Assembly: GCA_964562685.1 (NCBI GenBank)
Contig: CAZLUP010000091.1
Location: 1 to 11,932, forward strand
Length of the DNA stretch: 11,932 bases
Direction of reading: 5' to 3'
From: Stanieria sp964562685
GTDB taxonomy: Bacteria > Cyanobacteriota > Cyanobacteriia > Cyanobacteriales > Xenococcaceae
Shown here: positions 1-7,128 of the stretch, one piece after another
Layout of the letters: each line of letters starts with the position of its first letter
Position numbering within the stretch: position 1 is the first letter of the stretch
Notes under the pieces: generated by a model
Database searches by the model: none
The model's input: the letters and a program-made list of their open reading frames with translations, nothing else
What the model was told of the DNA's origin: nothing
Translations under genes and position numbers: made by a program

Positions 1-2
1 AA

Positions 3-767
3 TCAGCTTATTTTTACTGGAAATACGGTGGTAAGTTCTTGGTCAAGGGGGGAAAGGAAATTATTGTCGATCCCATTTCCGACCTAGAAGAAGACTATAT
101 TATCCGTCAGCCGATTTTAGGTCCTTTGTTGGGGATGATTCTTCATCAAAGGAACTATTTAATTCTTCATGCTAGCGGAGTTAAAATTGGCGATCGCGCT
201 TGTTTATTTTTGGGTGTCAAAGGACAAGGCAAATCGACAATGGCAGCCACTTTGTATGGACGGGGACATCAAATGATGGTAGATGATGTTGCTGCGATCG
301 CTTTTGATGGGAGTGGTAATCCTATATTACTTCCTGGTTTTCCTCAGATCAAGTTGTGGCCAGATTCGGTTAAATCAGCACTAGGCGACCAGCCTGAAAG
401 CTTTAGCAAGATACATCCTTTAGTTGAAAAACGCGCTCGTCCTACATTTGATGGTTTTTTCTCAAAACCTCTACCCCTGCAACGCATCTATATTTTACAG
501 ATAGGTTCTAATTTTGATATTAAACAGTTAAATCCTCAAGCAGCAATCAAAGAGTTAATTGGTAATTCTTATATTCCTATGACTTTAGGAGATAAGTTTT
601 CTCAGCTTAATAATGTTGCTCAACATTTTCGCCACTGTGCTGCACTAGTTAATACAATTTCTATTTGCAGTTTAGCTAGACCGCGAGCGCTAGATTTACT
701 TCCTGAAGTAGCACGTTTAGTAGAAGCAGATCTCAATCAAGAACCTTCTCTAACAATGGCTAGTTAG
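3..767 (+). CDS. HPr-kinase-like (HprK-like) protein, 5' end outside window
   Basis: This is an ATP-binding protein of the HPr kinase/phosphorylase fold. The frame is open to the left edge, and 12 codons (SAYFYWKYGGKF...) precede the TTG at 39, so that TTG is not the real start; 254 residues are visible. Counting from the TTG, there is an HASGV strand (44-48), a P-loop GVKGQGKST (59-67, nt 213-239) and an acidic VDD motif (81-83) where HprK proteins place their metal-binding SDD. A PGFPQIKLWPDSV stretch (about 99-111) is typical of the HprK-like proteins of peptide clusters. No HPr or PTS gene is nearby, so sugar-PTS control is unlikely. It lies 32 nt before the next gene, in a run with an ABC exporter and a nucleotidyltransferase. 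In lasso-peptide clusters such as paeninodin, the homologous kinase phosphorylates the C-terminal residue of the peptide. The family is clear; the substrate is inference. Confidence 0.85.
   Translation, partial: SAYFYWKYGGKFLVKGGKEIIVDPISDLEEDYIIRQPILGPLLGMILHQRNYLILHASGVKIGDRACLFLGVKGQGKSTMAATLYGRGHQMMVDDVAAIAFDGSGNPILLPGFPQIKLWPDSVKSALGDQPESFSKIHPLVEKRARPTFDGFFSKPLPLQRIYILQIGSNFDIKQLNPQAAIKELIGNSYIPMTLGDKFSQLNNVAQHFRHCAALVNTISICSLARPRALDLLPEVARLVEADLNQEPSLTMAS
190..301. repeat. HIP1 octamers (GCGATCGC)
   Basis: Two copies of the highly iterated palindrome GCGATCGC lie here at 190-197 and 294-301, inside the HprK-like gene. Further copies stand at 1878-1885, 8394-8401 and 9914-9921. The octamer is overrepresented in many cyanobacteria and is expected only about once in 65 kb at random. 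Confidence 0.9.
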
Positions 768-799
768 TAATATTAGCTCTAGAGGACAGAAATAAGTAA

Positions 800-2077
800 A
801 TGATAAGGCAGAAGTACAGACAAAAAATCTTATTATCTGTATTGCTGTTTTTGCTCACAATACTAACTTTAACCTGCGAAACTTTAAACCAAGAACATCA
901 TAATCATAATGCCGTAGTTAGATTAGGAAATCCATCACTTAATGATGGTAAAGTAGACCGCGCTCTTAACGTTTGGGATTTGCAAGTTTTTGACGGCAAA
1001 ATATATATTGCTGGTGGAAGTACTGTTAATAATGCAGGACCGATAAATGTCTGGGCATATAATCCTGCAACTCAAAGTTTTATAAAAGAATATACAGTTA
1101 ACGAAGAAGCGATCGAACATTATAAAGTGTTTAACAATCAGCTTTATATACCAGCAGCAGATCCGCGAGGTAATGATGCCAATAAATTTTATTGTAAAGC
1201 AAGGGATGGAGAATGGACTAAATATGCTTCTAATGCTGTAAAGTTAGCACACGTTCGCGATTTAATCGAAACTAAAAGTAATGATTTACTGTTAGTTGGT
1301 AATAATCGTAATCCTAATAATAAAAATCAAGATGCTCCTGGAACGGCAATTACTACAGATAATGGTGTTTCTTTTCAAGGAGCAGGAGTAAATAATTCCC
1401 CGTCTATAGGAAATGTAGTTTTAGCTGACTATAACTGGTTTTTTTCAGTTTTTTCCTATCAAAATACAATTTATGCTCCTACTTCGATGTTAAAAGATGC
1501 TTGGAACTCACCAGGCACTATTGCTGTATATGAACCTCAAGAAGAAAGTTTTATTTTAACTCCCCAATTAGATAATAGTGAGTTTATACCTCAAAAGCAG
1601 ATAAAAGAAAACAAGGGTAAATATGGATTTGAAACTATTTATCGAATTTGGCATCCAGTAGAATTTAATCATAGTTTAATTTATCCTGTACGTTCTTATT
1701 CCAATAGCAGTAATAAGCAAAAATACGAAGAAAATTACATGAATTCTTTGGGAATGTATCTAAAAAAAGGTATGGGGAAAACTCCTGAAGTAGTCCATTT
1801 ACCTCACCATGCTATAGGGGAAGATATTTTAGTAATTAATAACGAATTATATGTTTTAGCTAATAGAAAACGATTTCGCGATCGCTTTACAATTTATATA
1901 TATAAAACTAGCAACCCTAGTAACAAAAGAGGATGGCAAAAAGTCTTGAGTTTTAAAAGTAGTAACAAAGCTCGTTCTTTTGAATATTGGAATGGCAAAT
2001 TTTATTTTGGTTTAGGACAAGATTACGGCGAGCCGATTAATAATTCAGGAGAAATTTTAAGCTATACACCTACCTAA
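800..2077 (+). CDS. Secreted beta-propeller-like protein, function unknown
   Basis: The 425-residue product is probably exported. It has a basic start (MIRQKYRQK) and a hydrophobic core at about 10-25, followed by Cys26. The residues before Cys26 (T-L-T) do not fit a normal lipobox, so a lipoprotein is possible but unproven. The rest is rich in Asn, Tyr and beta strands, and a short unit of the type N-G-K-hydrophobic-Y-hydrophobic recurs near 65-71, 112-117, 160-166, 221-226, 290-295, 347-353 and 398-404. Seven units 47-69 residues apart suggest a seven-bladed propeller. The first (DGKIYIAGG... then VWAYNPATQSF) looks Kelch-like. I see no catalytic motif and no attached alpha/beta-hydrolase domain, so it is not a lasso-peptide isopeptidase of the AtxE type. 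The ATG is preceded by AGAGGA (781-786), 13 nt away. Its position between the kinase and the exporter suggests a role with the exported product, for example binding or immunity, but that is speculation. Confidence 0.7.
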   Translation: MIRQKYRQKILLSVLLFLLTILTLTCETLNQEHHNHNAVVRLGNPSLNDGKVDRALNVWDLQVFDGKIYIAGGSTVNNAGPINVWAYNPATQSFIKEYTVNEEAIEHYKVFNNQLYIPAADPRGNDANKFYCKARDGEWTKYASNAVKLAHVRDLIETKSNDLLLVGNNRNPNNKNQDAPGTAITTDNGVSFQGAGVNNSPSIGNVVLADYNWFFSVFSYQNTIYAPTSMLKDAWNSPGTIAVYEPQEESFILTPQLDNSEFIPQKQIKENKGKYGFETIYRIWHPVEFNHSLIYPVRSYSNSSNKQKYEENYMNSLGMYLKKGMGKTPEVVHLPHHAIGEDILVINNELYVLANRKRFRDRFTIYIYKTSNPSNKRGWQKVLSFKSSNKARSFEYWNGKFYFGLGQDYGEPINNSGEILSYTPT

Positions 2078-2092
2078 ACAAAGTGATAAATA

Positions 2093-3910
2093 ATGAAAGC
2101 GGGAAAAATAATCAAAAGTAAAATTAAACAAGCTACACGCTTTGTGCCTGCACTACGTTTGGTTTGGCAAAGTAGCCCTGGTTGGACGATCGCGCGAATC
2201 GTTTTAGTCTCAATCCAAGGTATATTACCTTTAGCTGCCATTTATCTTGCTAAATTAATCATCGATACAGTGACTAGCAATTTAAAAGCAGCTAATCCTA
2301 CCGCAGCTTTTGAGCAAATTTTACCGTTGTTAATTATCGCTGGCATAGTCACCATTATTATCAGTTTGTGTCAGTCTCTAACCGAATTAGTTAATACGGC
2401 TCATTCACAGAAAGTGACTGATTATATGCAGGGAATTATCCATGCTAAATCAATTGAAGCAGATCTAGAATACTATGAAAACGCCAAGTATCACGATGCT
2501 CTACAAAGAGCGCAGCAAGAAGCACCTTATCGACCTCCCCAGATTCTCAATCGTTTAGCTGAAGCTGGTCAGAATGGAATTTCTTTAGTGGCAATGATAG
2601 GGTTATTACTCTCCCTGCACTGGGGAATTATTGGCATTCTTTTAGTTGCTTCTATTCCTGCTGTTTTAGTGCGCATGAAATATTCTCGCGTTATGTATTA
2701 TTGGCAACGCAGACGTACTCAATTAGAGCGACAATCAATGTATTTAGGTTGGATGATTACAGCAGATCAGTATGCTAAAGAAATCCGTTTATTTGATCTA
2801 GGTTCTTGGTTTAGTAAAGAATATTTAAATATTAGAGATAAACTTTATCAAGAAAGATTGAATATCGCAACTAAACGCTCAATTGCTTATTTTTTAGCTC
2901 AAGCCACTGCTGGGATTTTTGTTTTTGGTGTTTTTGCTTTTATTATTTACCAAACTATTCAAGGAATATTACTTTTAGGAGATTTAGTTCTTTATTATCA
3001 AGCTCTGCAAAGAGGTCAACATAATCTTAAAGCTCTGTTAACCAGTCTTTCAGGATTGTATGAAGATAACTTATTTCTAGCAAATTTGTATGAATTCTTA
3101 GATTTAAAACCCAAAATTATTGAACCTGAATATCCAAAACTACTGCCTCAACCATTTCAAAAAGGTATCGTTTTTAATAATGTAAGTTTTCAATATACTG
3201 ATTCTGCACGTCAAGCATTAAAAAATATTAATTTAATAGTCAAACCTGGAGAAACGATCGCCTTAGTTGGAGAGAATGGTTCTGGTAAAACTACCTTAAT
3301 TAAATTATTATGTCGCTTATACGATCCTACATCAGGGAATATTACAATCGATGGTGTCGATCTTCGCGATTTTAAAATAGCTGATCTGCGTAAACAAATC
3401 GGCGTAATATTTCAAGATTATGCTAAATATCATTTTACGGCAGAAGAAAATATTCGTCTGGGAAATATTGATATTTTACCAGGCGATCGTCAAATTTGGG
3501 CTGCTGCTTGTCGTTCTGGTGCAGATGAGGTAATTCAAAGACTACCTCAAAAATACGATACTATTTTGGGCAAATTATTTGATCAAGGAGAAGAATTAAG
3601 TATTGGTCAATGGCAAAAAGTAGCTTTAGCAAGAGCATTTTTACGAGACTCTCAAGTAATTGTTTTAGACGAACCCACAAGCGCAATGGATCCAAAAGCG
3701 GAATACGAGGTATTTAGTAGATTTCGCGAATTAATTAAAGACCAAGCTGCAATTTTAATTACTCATCGTTTATCTACAGTCCGAATGGCAGATCGAATTT
3801 ATGTCATGGAACGAGGTTCAATTGTTGAGAATGGTACTCACAGCGAGTTAATCAGACAACAAGGAAAATACGCTTATTTATTTGAAACTCAAGCACAAAA
3901 TTATCGTTAA
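2093..3910 (+). CDS. ABC exporter, fused membrane and ATPase domains
   Basis: This 605-residue half-transporter of the MsbA/McjD type should work as a homodimer in the cytoplasmic membrane, exporting a substrate at the cost of ATP. The membrane domain covers about 25-330, with hydrophobic stretches near 32-57, 76-95, 162-193 and 264-303. The ATPase domain covers about 357-600: Walker A GENGSGKTT (393-401), Q-loop FQDY (440-443), signature LSIGQ (502-506), Walker B VIVLDE (522-527) and H-loop THRLS (557-561). All key residues are intact. There is no N-terminal C39 peptidase domain, so it does not cleave a leader; a lasso-type protease would be separate. It starts 15 nt after the propeller gene and ends 8 nt before the nucleotidyltransferase gene, so the genes are very likely co-transcribed. 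No good Shine-Dalgarno precedes the ATG. The likely cargo is the peptide product of the cluster. A lipid exporter would be the main alternative. Confidence 0.93.
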   Translation: MKAGKIIKSKIKQATRFVPALRLVWQSSPGWTIARIVLVSIQGILPLAAIYLAKLIIDTVTSNLKAANPTAAFEQILPLLIIAGIVTIIISLCQSLTELVNTAHSQKVTDYMQGIIHAKSIEADLEYYENAKYHDALQRAQQEAPYRPPQILNRLAEAGQNGISLVAMIGLLLSLHWGIIGILLVASIPAVLVRMKYSRVMYYWQRRRTQLERQSMYLGWMITADQYAKEIRLFDLGSWFSKEYLNIRDKLYQERLNIATKRSIAYFLAQATAGIFVFGVFAFIIYQTIQGILLLGDLVLYYQALQRGQHNLKALLTSLSGLYEDNLFLANLYEFLDLKPKIIEPEYPKLLPQPFQKGIVFNNVSFQYTDSARQALKNINLIVKPGETIALVGENGSGKTTLIKLLCRLYDPTSGNITIDGVDLRDFKIADLRKQIGVIFQDYAKYHFTAEENIRLGNIDILPGDRQIWAAACRSGADEVIQRLPQKYDTILGKLFDQGEELSIGQWQKVALARAFLRDSQVIVLDEPTSAMDPKAEYEVFSRFRELIKDQAAILITHRLSTVRMADRIYVMERGSIVENGTHSELIRQQGKYAYLFETQAQNYR

Positions 3911-3918
3911 TCAAAATT

Positions 3919-5187
3919 ATGACAACAACTTTAACTAAACAAGATATTAATTCACCTTTAATAATAAATAAACCAGAAATTGAACTACTTTTATGTTGCA
4001 CTCGCAGTCAAGTAGATGAACAAACTCAAGTTAAAATTAAAAATTTAGTCAATGAAGATTTAAATTGGAAATTACTATTAGAAATAGGCAAACGGCACGG
4101 CTTAATACCTTTATTATTTTATAACCTCAATAAATTTTGTCCTCAAGATCTACCTGACAATATATTTTCTTATTTAGAACAATATTTTCAAACTCATGTT
4201 TGGCGTAATTTACTTTTGACTGCGGAATTAATAAAAATATTAGATATATTTAAAAGTAATAACATTCAAGCAATTCCTTTTAAAGGACCAACTCTAGCCA
4301 ATTATGCCTATAAAAATTTAGCTTTAAGACAGTTTTGCGATTTAGATTTATTAGTTCGAGAACAAGATGTTCCAAAAATAACAAATCTCCTAACTTCTCT
4401 AGGTTATGAATTACCTCGTCCTCTTGCAGAAATAGAACAAAAACCTTATTTACAATATAAAAATTTTTTAGAGTCAAAAGAAATTCAACAAAAATATAAT
4501 TTTATCCACTCCCAAAAACAAATTGCTATAGACCTTCAATGGTCTATTACTGAAAAAAGACTTAATGATTTCTTCAAACTCGATCTCGAATATTTAATAA
4601 ATAATTCTCAGTTAACTCCTCTCGCTGGCGCTAAAGTTGCTCAATTTTCTTTAGAAGATTTACTTTTATATTTATGCTTTCATGGTTCAAAACATTGTTG
4701 GTCTGAATTAAAATGGCTCTGCGATATTGCTGAATTAATTAACAATAATCCAGAGATTGATTGGCAAAAAGTGGAAGCACAAGCTCAAAAAATTGATTGT
4801 AAAAAAATACTAGATCTTGGTCTTTGGCTGGCTTATGATTTGCTACAAGCTAATATTCCAGAATTTATGATAGCTTCGCTTGAAAAAAATCTAAGAGTTC
4901 GGTGGCTAGCTCAACAATCTTACATATCTATCTTTGAAAGACCTCTAACAGAATTAAATAAATATATTTTTATCAGTAGTCTTAAAAGTAATATCTCAAC
5001 TCAACTTGTTTATTTTTTTACTATGTTAACAACTCCCACTGCGAAAGAATGGAATTATTTAAAACTACCCAAATCTTTAGCGTTTTTGTATTCTTTAGTA
5101 AGACCTTATCGATTATTTGTAGAATATTTGAATAGTAGAAATAATTTAAAAGTTCCTTCTGAACTAAATTCAGCACACAGTCCCTGA
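3919..5187 (+). CDS. Nucleotidyltransferase family protein (NTP_transf_5 type)
   Basis: The 422-residue product belongs to the uncharacterised nucleotidyltransferase family PF14907, judged from its motifs. PFKGPTLANYAY (120-131) stands where classical enzymes carry the GS motif. DLDLLV (141-146) gives the two metal-binding aspartates, and IDLQW (204-208) supplies the likely third acid. A conserved segment HGSKHCWSELKWLCDIAEL follows at 255-273, after which the protein is mostly helical to the end. These catalytic residues suggest an active transferase of a nucleotidyl or phosphoryl group. Such proteins recur in lasso-peptide clusters together with HprK-like kinases and are thought to tailor the peptide; the target here is unknown. 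It starts 8 nt after the ABC gene, has no visible Shine-Dalgarno, and is very AT-rich with many AAT, AAA and TTA codons. It is the last gene of the run, followed by a terminator. Confidence 0.85.
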   Translation: MTTTLTKQDINSPLIINKPEIELLLCCTRSQVDEQTQVKIKNLVNEDLNWKLLLEIGKRHGLIPLLFYNLNKFCPQDLPDNIFSYLEQYFQTHVWRNLLLTAELIKILDIFKSNNIQAIPFKGPTLANYAYKNLALRQFCDLDLLVREQDVPKITNLLTSLGYELPRPLAEIEQKPYLQYKNFLESKEIQQKYNFIHSQKQIAIDLQWSITEKRLNDFFKLDLEYLINNSQLTPLAGAKVAQFSLEDLLLYLCFHGSKHCWSELKWLCDIAELINNNPEIDWQKVEAQAQKIDCKKILDLGLWLAYDLLQANIPEFMIASLEKNLRVRWLAQQSYISIFERPLTELNKYIFISSLKSNISTQLVYFFTMLTTPTAKEWNYLKLPKSLAFLYSLVRPYRLFVEYLNSRNNLKVPSELNSAHSP

Positions 5188-5252
5188 TAATAGCGAACTC
5201 CACAATAGCATTAACCCAAGCGAATGCTTATGCCAATCTGTCAAAGATAAAA

Positions 5253-5303
5253 CGCGTCTACCATAATAAAAAAAGTAGACGCGCCATCATTTATTTATTT
5301 TTT
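5253..5303. terminator. Bidirectional intrinsic terminator
   Basis: A perfect 9-bp stem pairs CGCGTCTAC (5253-5261) with GTAGACGCG (5275-5283) around a 13-nt A-rich loop. On the + strand a T-rich tract follows after a few bases (5288-5306), and on the - strand the stem runs straight into TTTTATCTTT. It can therefore stop both the exporter/nucleotidyltransferase transcript and the converging petH transcript. A weaker 6-bp hairpin, AGCATT/AATGCT, lies just before it at 5207-5228. Confidence 0.8.
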
Positions 5304-5327
5304 TTAAATCTAGCAGAAGCTTAATTT

Positions 5328-6542
5328 TTAGTAAGTTTCTACGTGCCAACGATGCTCTTTTTTCATCTGCTTACGGTATTCATCCCAATTAACACCGTGT
5401 TTAGCAGCAGCACCAGTCAGTGCTTCATCGATGCCACCTTCCATACCTTTGAGTCCACAAATATAAGTATGAGTTTTGGGATTTTGCATTAACTCCCAAA
5501 GTTGGTCAGCATATTCTGCAATTCTATGTTGAATGTACATTCTACCGCCTTCAGAATTTTTCTGTTCACGGCTAATAGCGTAAGTCAAACGGAAGTTATC
5601 AGGATATTTATTTTGTAACTCTTCTAAATCTTCTTTATAGAGAATATTAGGAGTAGTAGGAATACCGAAGAATAACCAAGCTAAACCTTTAAAGTTATAG
5701 TCTGGGTTGAGGTCGCCTTCTTTAAACATCCGCCATAAGTAAGCACGGAAAGGTGCAATACCAGTTCCAGTTGCCATCATAATAATATTGGCATCTTCAT
5801 CATCTGGTAAAAGCATTTCTTTTCCAACAGGTCCAGTAATAGCTACATCGTCACCTGGTTTAAGATTGCAAAGATAACTAGAACAAACTCCTTCAACTAA
5901 TTCTCCTGTTTCTGGATGCTGATATTCTAATTTACGAACGCAGAGAGAGACAGTTTTATCATCCATTGCGTCTCCATGACGAGTAGAGGCGATTGAATAA
6001 AGTCTCAGTTTGTGAGAATTACCTTTATCATCTGTTCCTGGAGGAATAATGCCAATACTTTGACCTTCGACATAGTACAAATCGCCACCAGAAAGATCAA
6101 AAGTCATGTGACGACAAGTACCGATTCCACCTTCCTCAACTAGATCGTAGATTTCAGTACATTTGCCGATATAGGGATTTTTGGGACGGTAGATGTTAAC
6201 AGGTACATCTGTTTTTTTGGCTTTTGCTTGAGTCATCGATTTACTTTGCGCTTGTGGTTGCTGCTTTGGTTGATTCGACTGACTGGTACCATTAACTTCT
6301 GGAGTAACATCGCTATTAAGAGGTTTAATACTGATGATTTGTCCGCCCAAGTGAGTAATACGGCGCATTTCTTGATTCATGCGGTGATAAGGTACGGTAA
6401 TAAAAACGCTACCACTCCGACGAATTGGGTAGTTAAGGCTATCAGTATTACCATTTTGTGAAAGACCTTTCACCTCATACACAAATAAACGATTTTTATA
6501 TTGTGTGTTGTTATTGGAAGCTGTTGCTGCGCTATTGTGCAT
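5328..6542 (-). CDS. petH: Ferredoxin-NADP+ reductase with CpcD-like linker domain
   Basis: This 404-residue FAD enzyme transfers electrons from photosystem I-reduced ferredoxin to NADP+, making NADPH at the thylakoid or phycobilisome surface. Residues about 17-74 (NRLFVYEVKGL... to IISIKPLN) form the CpcD-like domain that docks the enzyme on phycobilisomes. A Gln/Pro/Ser-rich hinge covers about 78-108. The catalytic part begins near VPVNIYRPKNPY (113-124). It contains the FAD motif RLYSIAST (180-187), GVCSSYLC (218-225), the NADP-binding ATGTGIAPFRA (257-267), SREQ (324-327) and CGLKGME (362-368), and ends in the conserved WHVETY with the terminal Tyr that stacks on the flavin. Length and order match the three-domain cyanobacterial enzyme. 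The chosen ATG gives the full linker domain and has a GGAGGAG box upstream. Met103 could start a short isoform (see findings). It diverges from prk. Confidence 0.97.
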   Translation of the reverse strand: MHNSAATASNNNTQYKNRLFVYEVKGLSQNGNTDSLNYPIRRSGSVFITVPYHRMNQEMRRITHLGGQIISIKPLNSDVTPEVNGTSQSNQPKQQPQAQSKSMTQAKAKKTDVPVNIYRPKNPYIGKCTEIYDLVEEGGIGTCRHMTFDLSGGDLYYVEGQSIGIIPPGTDDKGNSHKLRLYSIASTRHGDAMDDKTVSLCVRKLEYQHPETGELVEGVCSSYLCNLKPGDDVAITGPVGKEMLLPDDEDANIIMMATGTGIAPFRAYLWRMFKEGDLNPDYNFKGLAWLFFGIPTTPNILYKEDLEELQNKYPDNFRLTYAISREQKNSEGGRMYIQHRIAEYADQLWELMQNPKTHTYICGLKGMEGGIDEALTGAAAKHGVNWDEYRKQMKKEHRWHVETY

Positions 6543-6554
6543 TATTTCAATAAT

Positions 6555-6563
6555 CTCCTCCCC
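6555..6563 (-). promoter_or_regulatory. Ribosome binding site of petH, unusually far from the ATG
   Basis: On the - strand, GGGGAGGAG (6563 to 6555) is a strong anti-16S match, but 12 nt separate it from the ATG at 6542, more than the usual 5-9. It is the only purine-rich box before this ATG and supports the start at 6542. Confidence 0.6.
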
Positions 6564-6574
6564 ATGTCAGATTG

Positions 6575-6580
6575 ATTATA
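6575..6580 (-). promoter_or_regulatory. Likely -10 element of petH
   Basis: The - strand reads a perfect TATAAT from 6580 to 6575. No TTGACA-like -35 stands at 16-19 nt upstream, so an activator may be needed. A start about 7 nt downstream would give a leader of roughly 26 nt that includes the GGAGGAG box. I found no GTA-N8-TAC NtcA site at the expected distance. Confidence 0.5.
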
Positions 6581-6885
6581 TTAAAAATCACCTCAATAAA
6601 ACTATGCTAAAAAGCATTTTATCCATTTCTAGAGTTAATGCTGTCAGCAGATAATTTATTTAGGCTGCATTATTAGCCTATCATTGGGAGGCTATTACAA
6701 CTGAATTTGGAAGGAGGCTTGGGTAGGTTAGAAGTTAGACCAGTTCATTCTCTAACGATAGCGAGATATTTGTGGTAAAACTGTTAGCTCTGCATCAGTT
6801 TTTGCTTTTTTTAAGCATATATAATTTTAAAGAAAAAATCTCTTCAAAAAAATCCTTAAACAAATTGCCGACTTCTCTCTTGTAG

Positions 6886-6897
6886 AGGAATATTCCT
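6886..6897. promoter_or_regulatory. 12-bp perfect palindrome AGGAATATTCCT
   Basis: This is a perfect 12-bp palindrome about 230 nt upstream of the prk ATG, in the petH/prk intergenic region. Its form suits a dimeric DNA-binding protein, but I do not recognise it as the site of a known cyanobacterial regulator. Confidence 0.3.
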
Positions 6898-7004
6898 TCT
6901 GGTAAGATTGGTCAATGTTAGTAGTTAGTATTAAATACTCAATTATTAGCTCAGGATTAAGTCTAATTGAAAATAAATTGGTGTAATTAACAATATAAGT
7001 GTCA

Positions 7005-7030
7005 TTAATATTAATACTTATAAATATTAA
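7005..7030. promoter_or_regulatory. AT-rich inverted repeat upstream of prk, possible LysR-type site
   Basis: TTAATATT (7005-7012) and AATATTAA (7023-7030) form perfect 8-bp arms around a 10-nt spacer, about 100 nt before the prk ATG. Within it, ATTA-N7-TAAA (7010-7024) differs by one base from the ATTA-N7-TAAT core reported for the Calvin-cycle regulator RbcR. This is suggestive only, because such AT-rich matches arise easily by chance. Confidence 0.3.
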
Positions 7031-7117
7031 ACTGACAGATTGAAATTACCAATTTGAGTTTAGACTTCACCTTGGGCTTGTTTAATACTATATATGGGTT
7101 AAATCAGTTTTATAAAA

Positions 7118-7124
7118 AGAGGGA
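7118..7124 (+). promoter_or_regulatory. Ribosome binding site deciding the prk start
   Basis: AGAGGGA lies 4-5 nt before the ATG at 7129. It favours that ATG over the in-frame TTG at 7054, which has no purine box and would add 25 residues absent from phosphoribulokinases. Confidence 0.8.
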
Positions 7125-7128
7125 AGCT

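Larger units (their letters stand above)
6543..7128. other. Divergent petH/prk control region (586 bp, no gene)
   Basis: This AT-rich intergenic stretch separates the two divergent starts and holds no convincing ORF or known RNA gene. It contains several short symmetrical sequences: ATGCT/AGCAT at 6604-6617, interacting AGGCT motifs at 6661-6719, the 12-bp palindrome AGGAATATTCCT at 6886-6897, AGTATT-A-AATACT at 6927-6939 and TTAATATT/AATATTAA at 7005-7030. The first two lie towards petH and the last three towards prk. I infer that the region carries separate promoters and regulator sites for the two genes, since 586 bp is long for two simple promoters. No regulator can be assigned firmly. 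Confidence 0.6.

Noticed and set aside
39..41. TTG as the start of the HprK-like protein
   Set aside because: The frame stays open to position 3 with plausible protein sequence (YFYWKYGGKF), so the gene continues left of the window.
860..880. Lipobox around Cys26 of the beta-propeller protein
   Set aside because: The residues before the Cys are T-L-T, and a Thr at -1 does not suit signal peptidase II, so I did not call it a lipoprotein.
6228..6461. 77-codon open frame on the + strand
   Set aside because: It lies entirely antisense inside petH and has no ribosome site or recognisable motif.
6983..6996. NtcA-like site GTA-N8-TAT upstream of prk
   Set aside because: The last base departs from the GTA-N8-TAC consensus and no well-placed -10 follows. 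No better match was found in the petH/prk interval.
7054..7128. 25-codon N-terminal extension of phosphoribulokinase from a TTG
   Set aside because: The ATG at 7129 has AGAGGGA at a good distance and gives the family's usual N-terminus. The extension matches nothing known in the family.
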